A DNA stretch of 64,000 nt from the NCBI GenBank assembly GCA_019916065.1, contig CM034241.1:558001-622000 (forward strand), written 5' to 3'. Position 1 is the stretch's first letter, and each line of letters opens with the position of its first letter. The notes under the pieces are model-generated. The model was not told the DNA's origin. It saw only the letters and a list, made by a program, of their open reading frames with translations, and did no database searches. Below, piece after piece: positions 46,901 through 58,104 of this stretch. The position numbers were made by a program, and so were the translations under genes. The DNA is from Vitellaria paradoxa. Taxonomy: Eukaryota > Streptophyta > Magnoliopsida > Ericales > Sapotaceae.

Positions 46901-49900
46901 GTTTAGTAGAAGGCAACCTGTTTTTATAGGAGTTCTTATGAAGTCAATAAGCATGACTAGCTAAACTCTCTCTCTCTCTCTTCCCTTTTTTTTCTGGGAT
47001 TAGTTACTAGCTAAACTTTCTTTAAGACTTAACAGCTCATCATTATGTCCCCAACCTAGCACAAGACCTTATAAAGAGATGGGGTTTAAACCTTAAAAAT
47101 TAAAATAAAAACTTACTCGGGATTACACAAAGAAAAAAGAAGGTTAATCTAAGTATTGTAAAATGAAGCACGGTGATGCAAAATTTATCTTATAAATCAC
47201 AATAATGCTATGCATCAATTAAAAACAGTAACTATCATAATAAGTCACAAGACACACCGTTCACCATAATAATGAAGATAGCATGCCAAAAAGGTGGTAT
47301 AGCTTTTGGAGGAAGCATGATCAATGGATATAGAAGATCATCATTCCGGTACCACCAATATACTCCAATTACATGAAGCATGAATACAAAAGATATGCCA
47401 ATGAGAACAAATATCTTCCTCTCCCCCTGCAGACAGACACATTTAATGTGCTTAATAATCTGACTTTTGGGATATTAAATCTTCAACAAACCAAATTTAA
47501 AGCACATCACAGCTAGATCAGCAAAATAAATAAAAATCAGAATAGTGAATAACATTTACAGTACCTTCAGGGCTGTCTGCTTTCGTAAAATATCATTCGA
47601 CTTGAACATCACAGCAGCAATCCAAATTGTAACAAAAAAACCTACACCACCACAAGAAATCAACTGACAATAGCTTAAAATATGCTTATGCAAAATTGCA
47701 CAGAGTTAGCTAAAGCCTCATTGCCACAACAAAGGCTCAACTCAAAATGTTGAAAGGCACACTCCAGGGTGTGCATCCTAAACTAAAGAGATATATCAAC
47801 AAAAGAGCAACAGAAGATTGTTCGCCCTGAATATGGCAACCAAGGAGGTAGAAACACATGTATAGAGCAGAACAAGATTAAAGCGGCTAAAGAAAAAAAA
47901 TAATAATAATAAAATTAAAAAATTAAAAAAAAAAACACATTCGGAGCAGATTCAGGCAAGTTGAGTTATCCACAAGTATTCAAGAAAGTTCTCAATTTAT
48001 TTGTCTTTCAAGGCACTAATCAAACTTGACTTCTGAAGCACAATAATCTGACATCGAACCTACAGGTTTTTTTTTTTTTTTGGTTGGGGGGGGGGGGAGG
48101 TGTGGAGATATTAAAACTCCCACATGAGATCCCCGAATATAATGCCATGGTGCACAATCATTAATCCAAGATTTAATATATATTTCAAAAGTTTGCTAAA
48201 GGTAGATATATCACTTTACCAAACACCATGAACAAAGGCCCTAAGTGATGAAGAATAAAAGGGAATTTAGGCAGTATCACTTGGACTCTTCTATTTCCAC
48301 CGCTATAGTCGTGTCCCCTGGATATGATAATGGTAAGGATATAGCATATGTAACCAGGCTAAGGGCATAGGATATGAGACCGACACCCGTATCCAAATTG
48401 GACACTTAGATCCTATAGATCCTATAGTTTTTAACATCTCTTAAGAACATAACGACATACGTTTGATGGCTAAAAAAATAATAATAATCTTTTATGTAGA
48501 TAGAAGATTAGAATCTCATTTTTCTTCAAATTCTAAGTACATTCCTAAATAATGATCATATTTTATGTCAATATATTACATAATATAATTGTATTTAAAT
48601 GCACACAACGTGTCCATGTATCCTACTTAATTTTTGGACCAATATCTTATTATCCTAACATTAAAATTTTGGGAGATCTGACACCTATACACATACCCAC
48701 ATCCGAAACTCTTACATGAGCCCAAGTGATTTTAGGCATAGGTAATCACTGTCTATAAATTTCCTCATCCTATTACAACCCCCTGAAGTGTGCAGATGCC
48801 CAATGCAATCATAGAACTTGACTTGCTAATTTATTGCAAAATTCAAGCAAGATCCTAAGGGGCTTCAGAGAATTTCTTTTTTAGACCTTAACGACAATGT
48901 TACTAGTATCACAAACTCCCCCATGGAATCACAATCCCGATCATGCGACCCCAATCATGGCATGCTCTCAACCTCGATCATCAAAAAAACCAAGCATGTG
49001 TCAAATGCTAATTAAACTAATGAATTGGTTTAATTGATCCTTTATTTCTTCTTTTTAAGTTTTAGTTGATTAATTGTTTTGGACATTGGAAAATTTTTTT
49101 AGATTATGTTAGGTTTTATAAGTTCATGTTTTATAATAGATTTTTTATTTGAGTATTATCGAAATTGTTTTAAATATATATATCTACACATGACCAGATG
49201 TTAACCAAACCATGACCCCAAACAACACTCCAACTAAGCTTACACTAACAATACCGCGAGCCGTAAAAAATAATATATATATATATATCATAGGGTTTAA
49301 CGCATCCCATAGCAAATAGTATATGTAACATTGCTTAAGACTATATTCAATCATGCCTCAAGGGGGTTCCAATAAAACTATTCACATTTGGAGAAATTAC
49401 ACCTTACCCCTTTGGGTAGGCCCAAATACAAGGAACCTCCCTCACATTCATCTTCTGACACTAAAACCTTTTTGGACGAGTGTGAAGTGCAACCATTCGG
49501 TTTTTCACCCAAATTTGGCACTGACCTTACCCAAATCTCTCTATACCTCTTGTCTATTGTCAAAAGCCAAATTTTGCTCTATTTCTTTCTCTACATAATA
49601 ATCAAATCTATTCTTTCCAATTCTCTCACCAATGAATATAATAAGAAACATACTACTGTGTACAATTTGGATCACCATATTCTCCACTCCTAACTCTTTT
49701 TTTTTTTTTTTGGGTAAGTAATCCACTCCTTACTTTTGAAAAAAAAAAAGGTTTATCAAAATATATGAATACTTTGACTTCCTTTGGTAACTCATCATTT
49801 TTAGCTAAAAGCAAAAATTATAGGTTTTTTTAATTAATATTTGACAGTTTTAGGTACATTATTCATATTCTAAAAAAATTGTAAAAACAATACCTAAAAA

Positions 49901-51579
49901 TAAAGTGGAAGTAAGGTTGGGTAATCATGCAATCTCCAAATTCTCAAAAAATGCAAAAAGTTGTGCAACTTCATCTCTAGCCCCCCCTCCCCCGGGGGGA
50001 GGGAGGGGGCGCAGAGGGCAGAGGTGGGGGGAGTCCCAACTATCCAAAAGTGACCAAAAAATAAATATCTCCTTTTAATCTATACCAAGACAATCCATGT
50101 CTTGGAAAGACCTCTTTTTAATCTATAACATTGATATATGTTTGAAAGCACCTTGAATAATTTGAGAGCATTTCAGAATTTCCTTAGTCATATTTGCACA
50201 TTTCACAGCACTAAAATCCAACCTAAAACAAAATCTATCAACCAAAAATCACCTTTAGAGAAAAATAAATGGTGTTCACAAGTTCTTGAAACTAGAAAAT
50301 CATAAATTTTTAAAGCAAGCATAGCCTTGAAAACAACTACTAAGCCTTAAACCCTTAGGAGTAAAGACACCTGCCATTGCCCCCACCCAAAAGGTTGAAG
50401 GAAAGTAAGAATTACAACAAAGCATAGCCTTGAAACCAACTACTAATCCTTTAGCCCTCAAGAGCAAAGACACCAGCCATTGCCCCCACCCAAAAGGTTG
50501 AAGGAAAGTAAGAATTACAATAAAGCATAGCCTTGAAACCAAGTATTAATCCTTTACCCGTCAAGAGTAAAAGCACCCACCATTGCCCCCACCCAAAAGC
50601 TCAAAGGAAAGCAAGAATTGCAATAAACTCCCTCAAAACAAATCCTCTTTAGCCTAGCCTCCAGAAGAATTAATCCCTCCCATGTTTCCCCTAGTACTCA
50701 AAAGTGTCGCTCAAGTTTTTGAGTTCCATTTCACATATCAAATTGGACAGCCTTTATTCCTTTTCAACTCAACATTCCCCACATATCTCCACCAATCTTC
50801 AACATCCAAGAACAGGTTAAAAGCCTTCTTCTCAAGGCCCCTTATTTGAAGCCACAAGGGATGTGTTAACTTAGTTGCTTGATAAGGAATCTGTTAAAGC
50901 ACTTACGCCCACTTCGTCTCCCACATGAAGGCCTTTACATTCCTTAAATCTACAACTAAACAAAGAACTTCGTTGACCTGAGCCTTTATGGACTACCAAC
51001 AGCTATTGAGTGACAAATTAAAGGCGATACCATCTCTCACCCACCAACCTTCTCCCCAACTCCCTCCCCACCCTTGTAAATTTCCCATCATCCTTGGACC
51101 AAAATGTCTTGTTTGCAATTAACTTTCTTTTATATTTGCTGGAAAAATGGCACTCAATCAAAATTCTACAAGTCTTTGTCAATCCACCTACAAAAGGCCT
51201 TCAATAAGATGGAACTTCAAAATTAACTTGCCCGTATTGTTTCGTGACACCCAGTCACCCACCAACATACCATTGTTGTAACAGAAGAAACCAACACTGG
51301 ATTGTCACACACAAATGTTGATCACAATTGTTTCTAATTGATATTATTAATAGTTTCCAGCTGAAAAGTATTAGTAAATATCTGTTTCTGGTTATATTGC
51401 CTTTTCCCTCACAAATAAAACCTTCATCTCAGGCTATCACATCAAGAAGCAAGGTATAACAAATTGCCATTTATGCACATAATTGGATTTCAACAAGACC
51501 ATAAGCCTCTAGCCTATATATCCAAAAGGATCCCCATCTGTAAGTCAATGATTCAACCCCCATAAATACAACACTAAAA

Positions 51580-51628
<49 letters not shown>

Positions 51629-52448
51629 AAGGAAAGGACGTGAAGAAGCCTCAAAATTCACTAGTTGGGGACACCATCTTAGCTACAAGCATGCTTTCTA
51701 CAAACAATTGAACAACGACTAACACAACTAAAACGTCAAAAATGAATTTTTGTCGAAGAGTACCTTGCAAGTGCTGCCGGATAAAAACCACCAAGAGAAG
51801 CAAAGAGAACGGAAGCACCTGCTCAATCCATCTGGCAGCCTGTTGTATGTCATATCTCTGGTAAGAAGAATCCCTGCTGTTAGACCCACCCGCATCAGCA
51901 GCCTCCCCATCTACACCTCCTCCACTCAGTGACTCGGGAAAGGTCTCTCCTGCCCCGCGTTCACTCCTGGAATCTCCTTGACCGTCCGATGCTGATGAAA
52001 CAAAGGATAGGGCGGACCCTGTTCTACCAATGGGCTGGGCATACACTTCGTTGTGTGCATTCAATTCCCTGACATGGCTAAGTGTTGAAGAAGGGAAAGC
52101 GGAACCAACCCGATCGCGATCATGGTCTTGTTCACCGGCACCAATGATCCTAATAGAAACCTCTCCGCCATTGCCATTGCCGGGCACAGCGGAATCGTTG
52201 TGAGGGTGGTGATCCTGGAAACCAAGGGAAAGGCCGCTGTGAATCAAGTCGTCAGATTGAGATTCTGGGTGAGCGGACGACGACGACCTCGTCCGCAGAA
52301 TGCCCGAGTACTCCAACAATGTAGAGATCGGGGAATGGAAAAAATTGGAGGCAGATAACTGCATTCCGTATCTTCTGGAATTGGAGCTGATGCTGCTACT
52401 GACCGAAGAACCTCTGTAGGAATCCGAATTACCAGCAGACCCTTCCAT
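43985..52448 (-). CDS. RNFT1-like multi-pass membrane RING E3 ubiquitin ligase
   Basis: Eight coding exons, in transcription order: 52448-51764, 47641-47565, 47426-47258, 46664-46576, 46481-46317, 46163-46086, 45909-45806, 44090-43985. The join is 1473 nt, 490 residues, all GT-AG and in phase. Residues 1-205 are serine-rich and probably disordered. About 210-420 hold several hydrophobic segments (for example [32 protein letters not shown] and [13 protein letters not shown]). The C-terminus is a C3HC4 RING with all eight ligands: C429, C432, C444, H446, C449, C452, C463, C466. The family (RNFT1/RNFT2 in animals) acts in the ER membrane and promotes ubiquitination in protein quality control; the plant role is inferred. 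The start is the ATG at 52448, not the TTG at 52517. Intron 1 is 4.1 kb and repeat-filled. Confidence 0.95.
44805..44870 (-). repeat. Possible Au-like SINE 3' end in intron 7 of the RING gene
   Basis: AAGGGTGGCCTAATGCATAA followed by GGCCCCACCAAGCGAAGAGG resembles the reverse complement of an Au-type SINE 3' end (GCG...GGGAGC...GTGCA...GGGCTGCCCTT pattern, recalled from memory). The rest of the element is not recognisable. Confidence 0.3.
46956..47021 (+). mobile_element. 34-nt T-rich insertion with 16-bp target duplication
   Basis: ACTAGCTAAACTCTCT (46956-46971) and ACTAGCTAAACTTTCT (47006-47021) match at 15 of 16 positions. They flank a CT and T tract ending TTTCTGGGATTAGTT, a degraded form of the T-run GGGTAAGTT signature. 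It lies in an intron of the RING gene. Confidence 0.6.
49683..49734 (+). mobile_element. 26-nt insertion, T-run plus GGGTAAGTAA, with 13-bp duplication
   Basis: TCCACTCCTAACT (49683-49695) and TCCACTCCTTACT (49722-49734) match at 12 of 13 positions. Between them are C, a run of 15 T and GGGTAAGTAA. It lies in intron 1 of the RING gene, antisense to it. Confidence 0.75.
49981..50003. other. GC-only palindrome in RING gene intron 1
   Basis: CCCCCCCTCCCCC followed by GGGGGGAGGG is self-complementary over nearly its full length. It is followed by more G-rich sequence to 50033. The core matches the one at 30393 in the PILS gene. Confidence 0.6.
50319..50627 (-). repeat. 103-bp tandem repeat, three copies
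   Basis: Units begin GCATAGCCTTGAAA at 50319, 50422 and 50525. Each contains GCCATTGCCCCCACCCAAAA and GGAAAGTAAGAATTACAA. Copies 1 and 2 are closer to each other than to copy 3. The minus-strand frame of 80 residues in this interval reflects the repeat, not a protein. Confidence 0.85.
51583..51624. repeat. CA microsatellite
   Basis: About 20 uninterrupted CA units immediately downstream of the first donor site of the RING gene. Likely length-polymorphic. Confidence 0.9.
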
Positions 52449-52460
52449 TTGCGACGATGT

Positions 52461-52486
52461 CCTAAACCTAACCCTAACCCTAAACC
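52461..52486 (-). promoter_or_regulatory. Telo-box-like motif in the RING gene leader
   Basis: On the plus strand CCTAAACCTAACCCTAACCC and the following TAAACC contain overlapping AACCCTAA words, the plant telo-box core. It ends 12 bases upstream of the ATG at 52448. Telo boxes in plant promoters and leaders are linked to expression in dividing cells and to recognition by telomere-repeat-binding proteins. An acceptor-like GGTTTAG lies within it, so a leader intron may end here (possible donor AAG|GTAGGG near 52580). Confidence 0.5.
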
Positions 52487-53453
52487 AAAAAATTGAACGG
52501 GACGAGATCACAACCAAGACAAAAGCGCGCTGATACTTACATAAACAACAACATGGATTTAGAAATGGACGAAGACCCTACCTTCGAGATCGAAATTCCG
52601 TTGAAGATTTTTTTTATTTTTTTGTAATTTTTTTTTTTCTTGAATCAGACGAAATGATGATTCATCGGCCAAAAAACCTCCCAATTTATAAGAGCGATCG
52701 AATAACAATCGGGTTGGGACGGGAGAGAATGATAGAGGAAGAGTCAAAAATAACGAGGATGAGAACACCTTGACTGGACCGAAACGAATCGCATACTCTC
52801 TCTCTCTATCTCTATCTCTCTCTCTCTACGCTTTATAGTTTTATTATCATTATTCTATACCTCCTCCTCCTCCTCCTCCTCGTCGTCCTCCTGATAAAGA
52901 TCAGTGACGGCGGCCAGATGGACAGACCGACGGAGAATCAAAAGAGAAATGAAGGGTTTTATTTGTTTGGATGGATGGTTGCTGTCTCAATGGAGTCAAT
53001 TCACTTTCTTCCCTTCTCTCAAGGGAAGAGAAGGGAAGGGAAGGGCTAAATGACAAAAAGACAACTCTCTTCGAATAAAATAAATTTTAATCGAACCTTA
53101 GCAGCAAAGCATTATAATTATCTGCTTAATGCTTCCACAAAGTTTTCACAAAAACAGTTCTCACAAGTTTATGATTACTTTTTATTTGCTTGAATACAAA
53201 TATTTATTAAAATATATTTCAACTTTAACAGCACGTCGTTCCGCCAAGTGTCTGTGTTTGATTGTCTGGCAATCATATCACAGTATTAAATAAATTCCAC
53301 ATTCGACGGATATTAATGGTGCTCATGCAACGGCGATTGTCCGGTCAGTTTTGGCCAGCTATTAGACCTGTTGGGTGTACAAATTTTAATATAAAAATAA
53401 AATAAATGTTGTTTAAATTAAAAAAAAGTGATAATTTACATATTTTAAATGAA
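52487..53453. other. Upstream region of the RING gene
   Basis: Contains the likely leader and promoter: a CT microsatellite at 52797-52828, a CCT/CTC trinucleotide run at 52860-52893 and an AAGGG-rich stretch at 53020-53046. Beyond 53060 it is ordinary AT-rich intergenic DNA. No gene was found. Confidence 0.5.
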
Positions 53454-53454
53454 G

Positions 53455-53899
53455 GCAGCGTTTGAATTTTTAAAAGTCAATAAAAATATCTGAAAATCTC
53501 TAACACATTTTGTTCGCCTTGTAGTTCGTAAAATCTCCATAAATTTCTATATATCTCAACAAATTTTTCCAAACTCCAATAAATTTTTTTACAATACTCA
53601 TAACTTTTTCACAAACTCTAATAACTTTCGACAAATCTAGCATAAATCTATGTAAACAGATAGAAAAAATCGTTCTCACAATTTCTCTCTCTAACATTTT
53701 CACGCAAAAATAAAAAAATTCAACAACTTTCAAAAAATTTCTAATATAAATTCGTTGGAATGGGTCAAAAAAATCATTCCCACAATTTCTCTCTCTAATT
53801 TTTTATCATAAAAGTCAAAAAGTTACATTATCCATTTTCAAAAAACGTGATTTTGATTAAAAACACCAAACGTTAAAAATTACCACTCCAAACGCTACC
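53455..53899. mobile_element. 445-bp MITE
   Basis: Left end GGCAGCGTTTGAATTTTTAA; right end reading GGTAGCGTTTGGAGTGGTAA on the minus strand. The interior has a duplicated CACAATTTCTCTCTCTAA (about 53678 and 53780). The flanking duplication is unclear. The 77-residue minus-strand frame inside is rejected. Confidence 0.55.
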
Positions 53900-55987
53900 A
53901 AGGTATGACTAATACTCCAATCAATGTTTAAATCATATTATATAGATGTAAAATATAATCTAGCAACATAACTGTGCCGCTGTGTCACGCGAGATTTAAC
54001 TTGCGTTACGGTTGTAACATGTGATATCTAATTGTAACTATCTTGTACCACGTGAAACTTAAATTGCGCTACAGTTGTAACACGTGTATGATTGTAATAA
54101 ATATCACCTAATTATAGTTATCTTAATTATCTTATGAAAAATTAGATTTTTACATAATTATTATTTATTCACAATTTTTAATTTTATTCAAACTAGAATT
54201 CTCATAGACATCGCTTAATATTTTTATTTAATCTACACTTCTATTTGCCATATAATTTCTTATTTTTTATTTTTATTTTTATTTTTATTTAAAACTTATT
54301 CTTATTTTTTATTTTCTATATTTTAATAAATTATTATTTAAAACATAATAAATATTATTGTACAAGATCATGCAAAAAAATATTTACCCTATTAAATAAA
54401 GGTTTTAATAATAAATATTATTATTATTATTATTAAAAAATAATATGAAAAATAATTGGCTTGTTAAATAAAGATTTCAATTTATTAAGATAAATTTATA
54501 ATTATAATTATCTTAATTTATAATTATATAATCTAAATGGCGTTAATATTGTACATAATTATCACTTATTCACAATTTTATTAAAACTAGAATATTTGTG
54601 GATAACACTAAACATTTTTATTGAATCGACACTTCTATTTAATTATCATATAACTTCTTATTTTTTATTTTTTATGATTCAATAAATTATTATTTAAAAA
54701 ATAATAAATATAACAATAATTATTACTAAATGAAATAATGCAAAATATCATTAGACAAAATAAGTGATATATATTAAAACAAATTGTAATATTGTTTATT
54801 AAAATTATATATATATATTGTAATGTATTTATTAAAAAAATATCAAACAATATTAGAAATTAAGAGTCCATGGTTAGAATAGTAAAAATTTTTTGCTATT
54901 TGATTAATTGTATTCCAGTTATCAACTTTTCTTAGAATGTACTGAACTTTTTTTGAACTTCGAGAATATAAGAAAGTATAAAAATGTAATATCGATTTTT
55001 AGAGATTTTCAGTAAATTTTGTTGAGCCAAACAGAATCTTCAAATAAAATTGACAATGGATAAATTAATTTAATTGAAGAACCACTCAAACTTTTTCTTA
55101 GATTTAGACTTTCAATTCAATCAAAATACTATTATAATCGAAATAAGATAGGATTTCAAAAAAATATTTTTAACTAAATAGAAAAAAACCTCATGCATGT
55201 AAAATCTATAAATAAATACGAAGTCTTCATTTTTTCTTTCAAATTTCTTATAAACTTTTTATTACATCAAATTTCTCTTCGACTTTGTAATTTGATAGGT
55301 ACGTACTTAAATTTTAAATTTTTAAAGTTCTTATTTATAGTTAATATATATTTTGTAAGTTCTTATATGTAAATAATATATATATACACTGTGGTAGGAA
55401 GAGTGGAGATAATAACTATAAAAATTGTTTAATTATATAAGTAAATGTTGTTATTTTTCAACTTTTTTGATTTTGTTTATTTATTAGAATTTGAATTTAA
55501 TTGAATCGATGGTATTGATGATATCAATATTTTAATTTGTTTTACATTCACTATTTGATTGAATTTGCATAAACAACAGTATATATTATTTTCAAATATA
55601 TTTTCACAACTTAACTGTTTTACCATATGATAGTACGCTCATCTTAATTATATAATATAACAAATTCGTGTATCGTACGGGTCATATCACTAACATATTA
55701 TATTTATAGACATTTATATTATATTTAAATTAAAATTATTATTTTTTAATACACCAATAAAATACATAAATAAACAAAATTAAACCACTAAAAGTACAAC
55801 CACTAATTTAAAATAATTTATAGAACGTGCTTGTTGATACGTAACTAAAACAAATAATATAATTTTGTTTAAAACAAAGTAATTCATATTATTCATCAAA
55901 GGAAAAATGTTAATTGCAAAGATGATAAAGAAATTGAAGAATTAGAGATTCCAAGAGTTTCAAAGTCATTAAAACACACCTAATTAA
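53900..55987. other. Very AT-rich intergenic region
   Basis: No gene. It includes loosely repeated segments (54130-54300 resembles 54555-54720, each with ATTATCACTTATTCACAATTT or a variant), a TTA microsatellite at 54415-54435 and TA runs. Nothing else is recognised. Confidence 0.45.
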
Positions 55988-56146
55988 GGGTGCGTTTGAA
56001 GCGAAAAAAAGTAAGATAAAATGAGATAAAGTGAGATAAGTTGTAAGTTTATAATTCGTCAATTGAGATAAAAAGTGAATAACTTTTAAAATTTTTCTAT
56101 GAATTTCCACCGTTTTTCAAAATTTGTTGTCACTTCAAACAGAGCT
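55988..56146. mobile_element. 159-bp MITE, complete copy of the AAAAGTGAGATAA family
   Basis: Left end GGGTGCGTTTGAAG, right end CTTCAAACAGAGCT, flanked by TAA on both sides (55985-55987 and 56147-56149). The body has ATAAAGTGAGATAAGTTGTA and GAGATAAAAAGTGAATAACT. Related pieces lie at 9739-9904 and 11632-11780 and in part at 27190-27300. Confidence 0.7.
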
Positions 56147-57481
56147 TAAGTATCTTTACACAATTTAGTTATTTAGAATTTGTAACCAAAATTTCATACA
56201 AAATTTGAGAGTTTATTTCACCCAAACTTCTAGCAGCTTTGCCTTTATACTCTCTAAGGTTTGCACATTTGCTTAGACCCCTCTACTAAACTTTCCATTA
56301 AAAAAATTTAACTTTGACCAATTAAATGTTAAAAATTACCTTTATACTCTTACTATTAATGTAAAAAGAAAATGCATAAAAAATAAAATCGAGAGAAAGG
56401 CTCATTGGTTATTATTTGATACTAATGGAAAAGAAGTGGAAAAAAATGAGAAACTAAATTTTTCTCTATTTTATTTAGATTATTAATACAAAAAGTAATG
56501 ATAATTTATATACATGTATAATTACTAATTTATATATAATGTAAAATTAGAATATTAATGTGAAGCATTGTAATTTAAAATATAAAAAAAGTAATGATAA
56601 TTTATTATGTATAATTACTTATTTATATATAATATAAATTTAACATATTGACGTGAATCATAATTATTTAAAATATTAGTGCATAAAACTTCACAAAAAA
56701 TTTTAATAAATTAATTATTATGTAATTTTTATATAAAAAAGAAACATCATATTATAATATAAATATTTCGTTATTAATATTAAGGATAGTGCTAAATTAG
56801 TTAAAAGTTACTTTTTGAATAAAAATCTAATAGGAGGCTGAGTGAATGTAATATAATCTCAAATTTACGTATACAAAGTCGAAACTATAAGGAGTGTAGG
56901 TAAAATAAATTTAAAATTTAATTTATGTATAATTTAATCTAAATAAAATTTATAATAGTAAATGATGAGCAACAAAATTAAATATTTAAATTAATAATAA
57001 ATAATCAAATAAGATTGTATTTCTAAAAATTTGAATTAGGAACATCTTCAATGGTATCCAACTTAAATGAAAAAAAAATAATAATAATCAATGATTTTTA
57101 CAAACTAAATAACTAAAGTTGCCAAAAATATTATTACTTTAATAATATTCAATTTAAATAAAAATTTTAATTTGTATTTTTAATAGTATTCCATTTATAC
57201 AATCAAATGAAAATCAAATTGAATTATTTTGATTTTTCAAATTTATTTACAAGTTCGGACAGTTTGGTTAAGAAAAAAAACCAAGTCAAAAACATTTCAA
57301 TTCAATTGACCTGACTGACTACTTACTCACTTATACTCCCTCATTCCCAAAAAAAAAAAAAGCAAATGGCTTACTCTAACTTAAAAGTAAATATATACTT
57401 TTTTTGTGATTTAAACTAAAATATAGAATTATTCAAAAAAATATTAAATTTGTGTTGATATAAGTTCATATGTAATATTTA
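56147..57481. other. AT-rich intergenic region
   Basis: No gene. A short duplicated segment (GTAATGATAATTTAT with neighbours at 56492 and 56590) and an A-run at 57348-57361 are present. Nothing else is recognised. Confidence 0.4.
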
Positions 57482-57836
57482 GGAGGCGTTTGGTAGCGTA
57501 ATTTTTAGCATTTTTTAGTCAAAAGTTGTTAGTTATAATTTTTAGTGTGTTTAGTAAAATAAATTGTAATTTTTTACAATTTTTTATAACTTTTAGATGT
57601 TTGGTAAACTTTTTACTGTAGCAGAGCAGAAAAGTGGTAACTTTTTGTGTGTTTGTAAGCTTTTTACTGTAGTGGAATAAAAAAGTGGCAATTTTTGTGT
57701 GTTTGGTAAAATTTTTTGTAGAACAAATTACTATAACAAAGTAAAAAAATGAGGAAAAATTGTGATTTCACCAAACGGACCAAAAGTTATAAAAATGTAA
57801 CTTTAAGTACTCTTTTTTGAGCCTTCAAACGAGCTC
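57482..57836. mobile_element. 355-bp PIF/Harbinger-like MITE
   Basis: Left end GGAGGCGTTTGGTAG, right end reading AGAGCTCGTTTGAAGG on the minus strand (outermost base belongs to the TTA boundary region). TTA flanks both sides (57479-57481 and 57837-57839). The interior repeats TTTTACTGTAGC and AAAAGTGG, the inverted form of motifs in the 14694-15010 element, so the two are relatives. Confidence 0.65.
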
Positions 57837-58104
57837 TTAATAAATATATTATTTTATTTTTTAAAGAGACTTAACTTGTTTTTAAATTATGAGTGTGTGT
57901 GGACATTCAAAAAAATTTAAAGACAAGTTAAGTTTCTTTAAAAATAAAATAATATTTTATTTTAAAATAAAAATAAATAAAAATATACTTTTATATATTT
58001 ATTACTTTTGCCAATTTTAATTCATGAAAATTTCAACTAAATTCAATCAAATTTTACTTTAGATCAAATTCCAAGAGAAATAATGTGTTAATTTTTAATC
58101 TAGG

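Larger units (their letters stand above)
47642..51763 (-). other. Repeat-filled 4.1-kb first intron of the RING gene
   Basis: Donor G|GTACTC begins at 51763 and the acceptor ends at 47642. The intron contains a CA microsatellite (51583-51624), a 103-bp tandem repeat (50319-50627), a GC palindrome (49981-50003), a short poly(T) insertion (49683-49734) and a T-run followed by a G-run (48067-48098). The 50650-51300 part is less AT-rich and may be a fragment of a captured gene or LINE, but gives no clear protein. Frames at 49353-49726 and 50300-50542 are rejected. Confidence 0.75.

Noticed and set aside
49353..49726. Overlapping frames on both strands
   Set aside because: They lie within RING gene intron 1, mirror each other on opposite strands and cross a poly(T) insertion.
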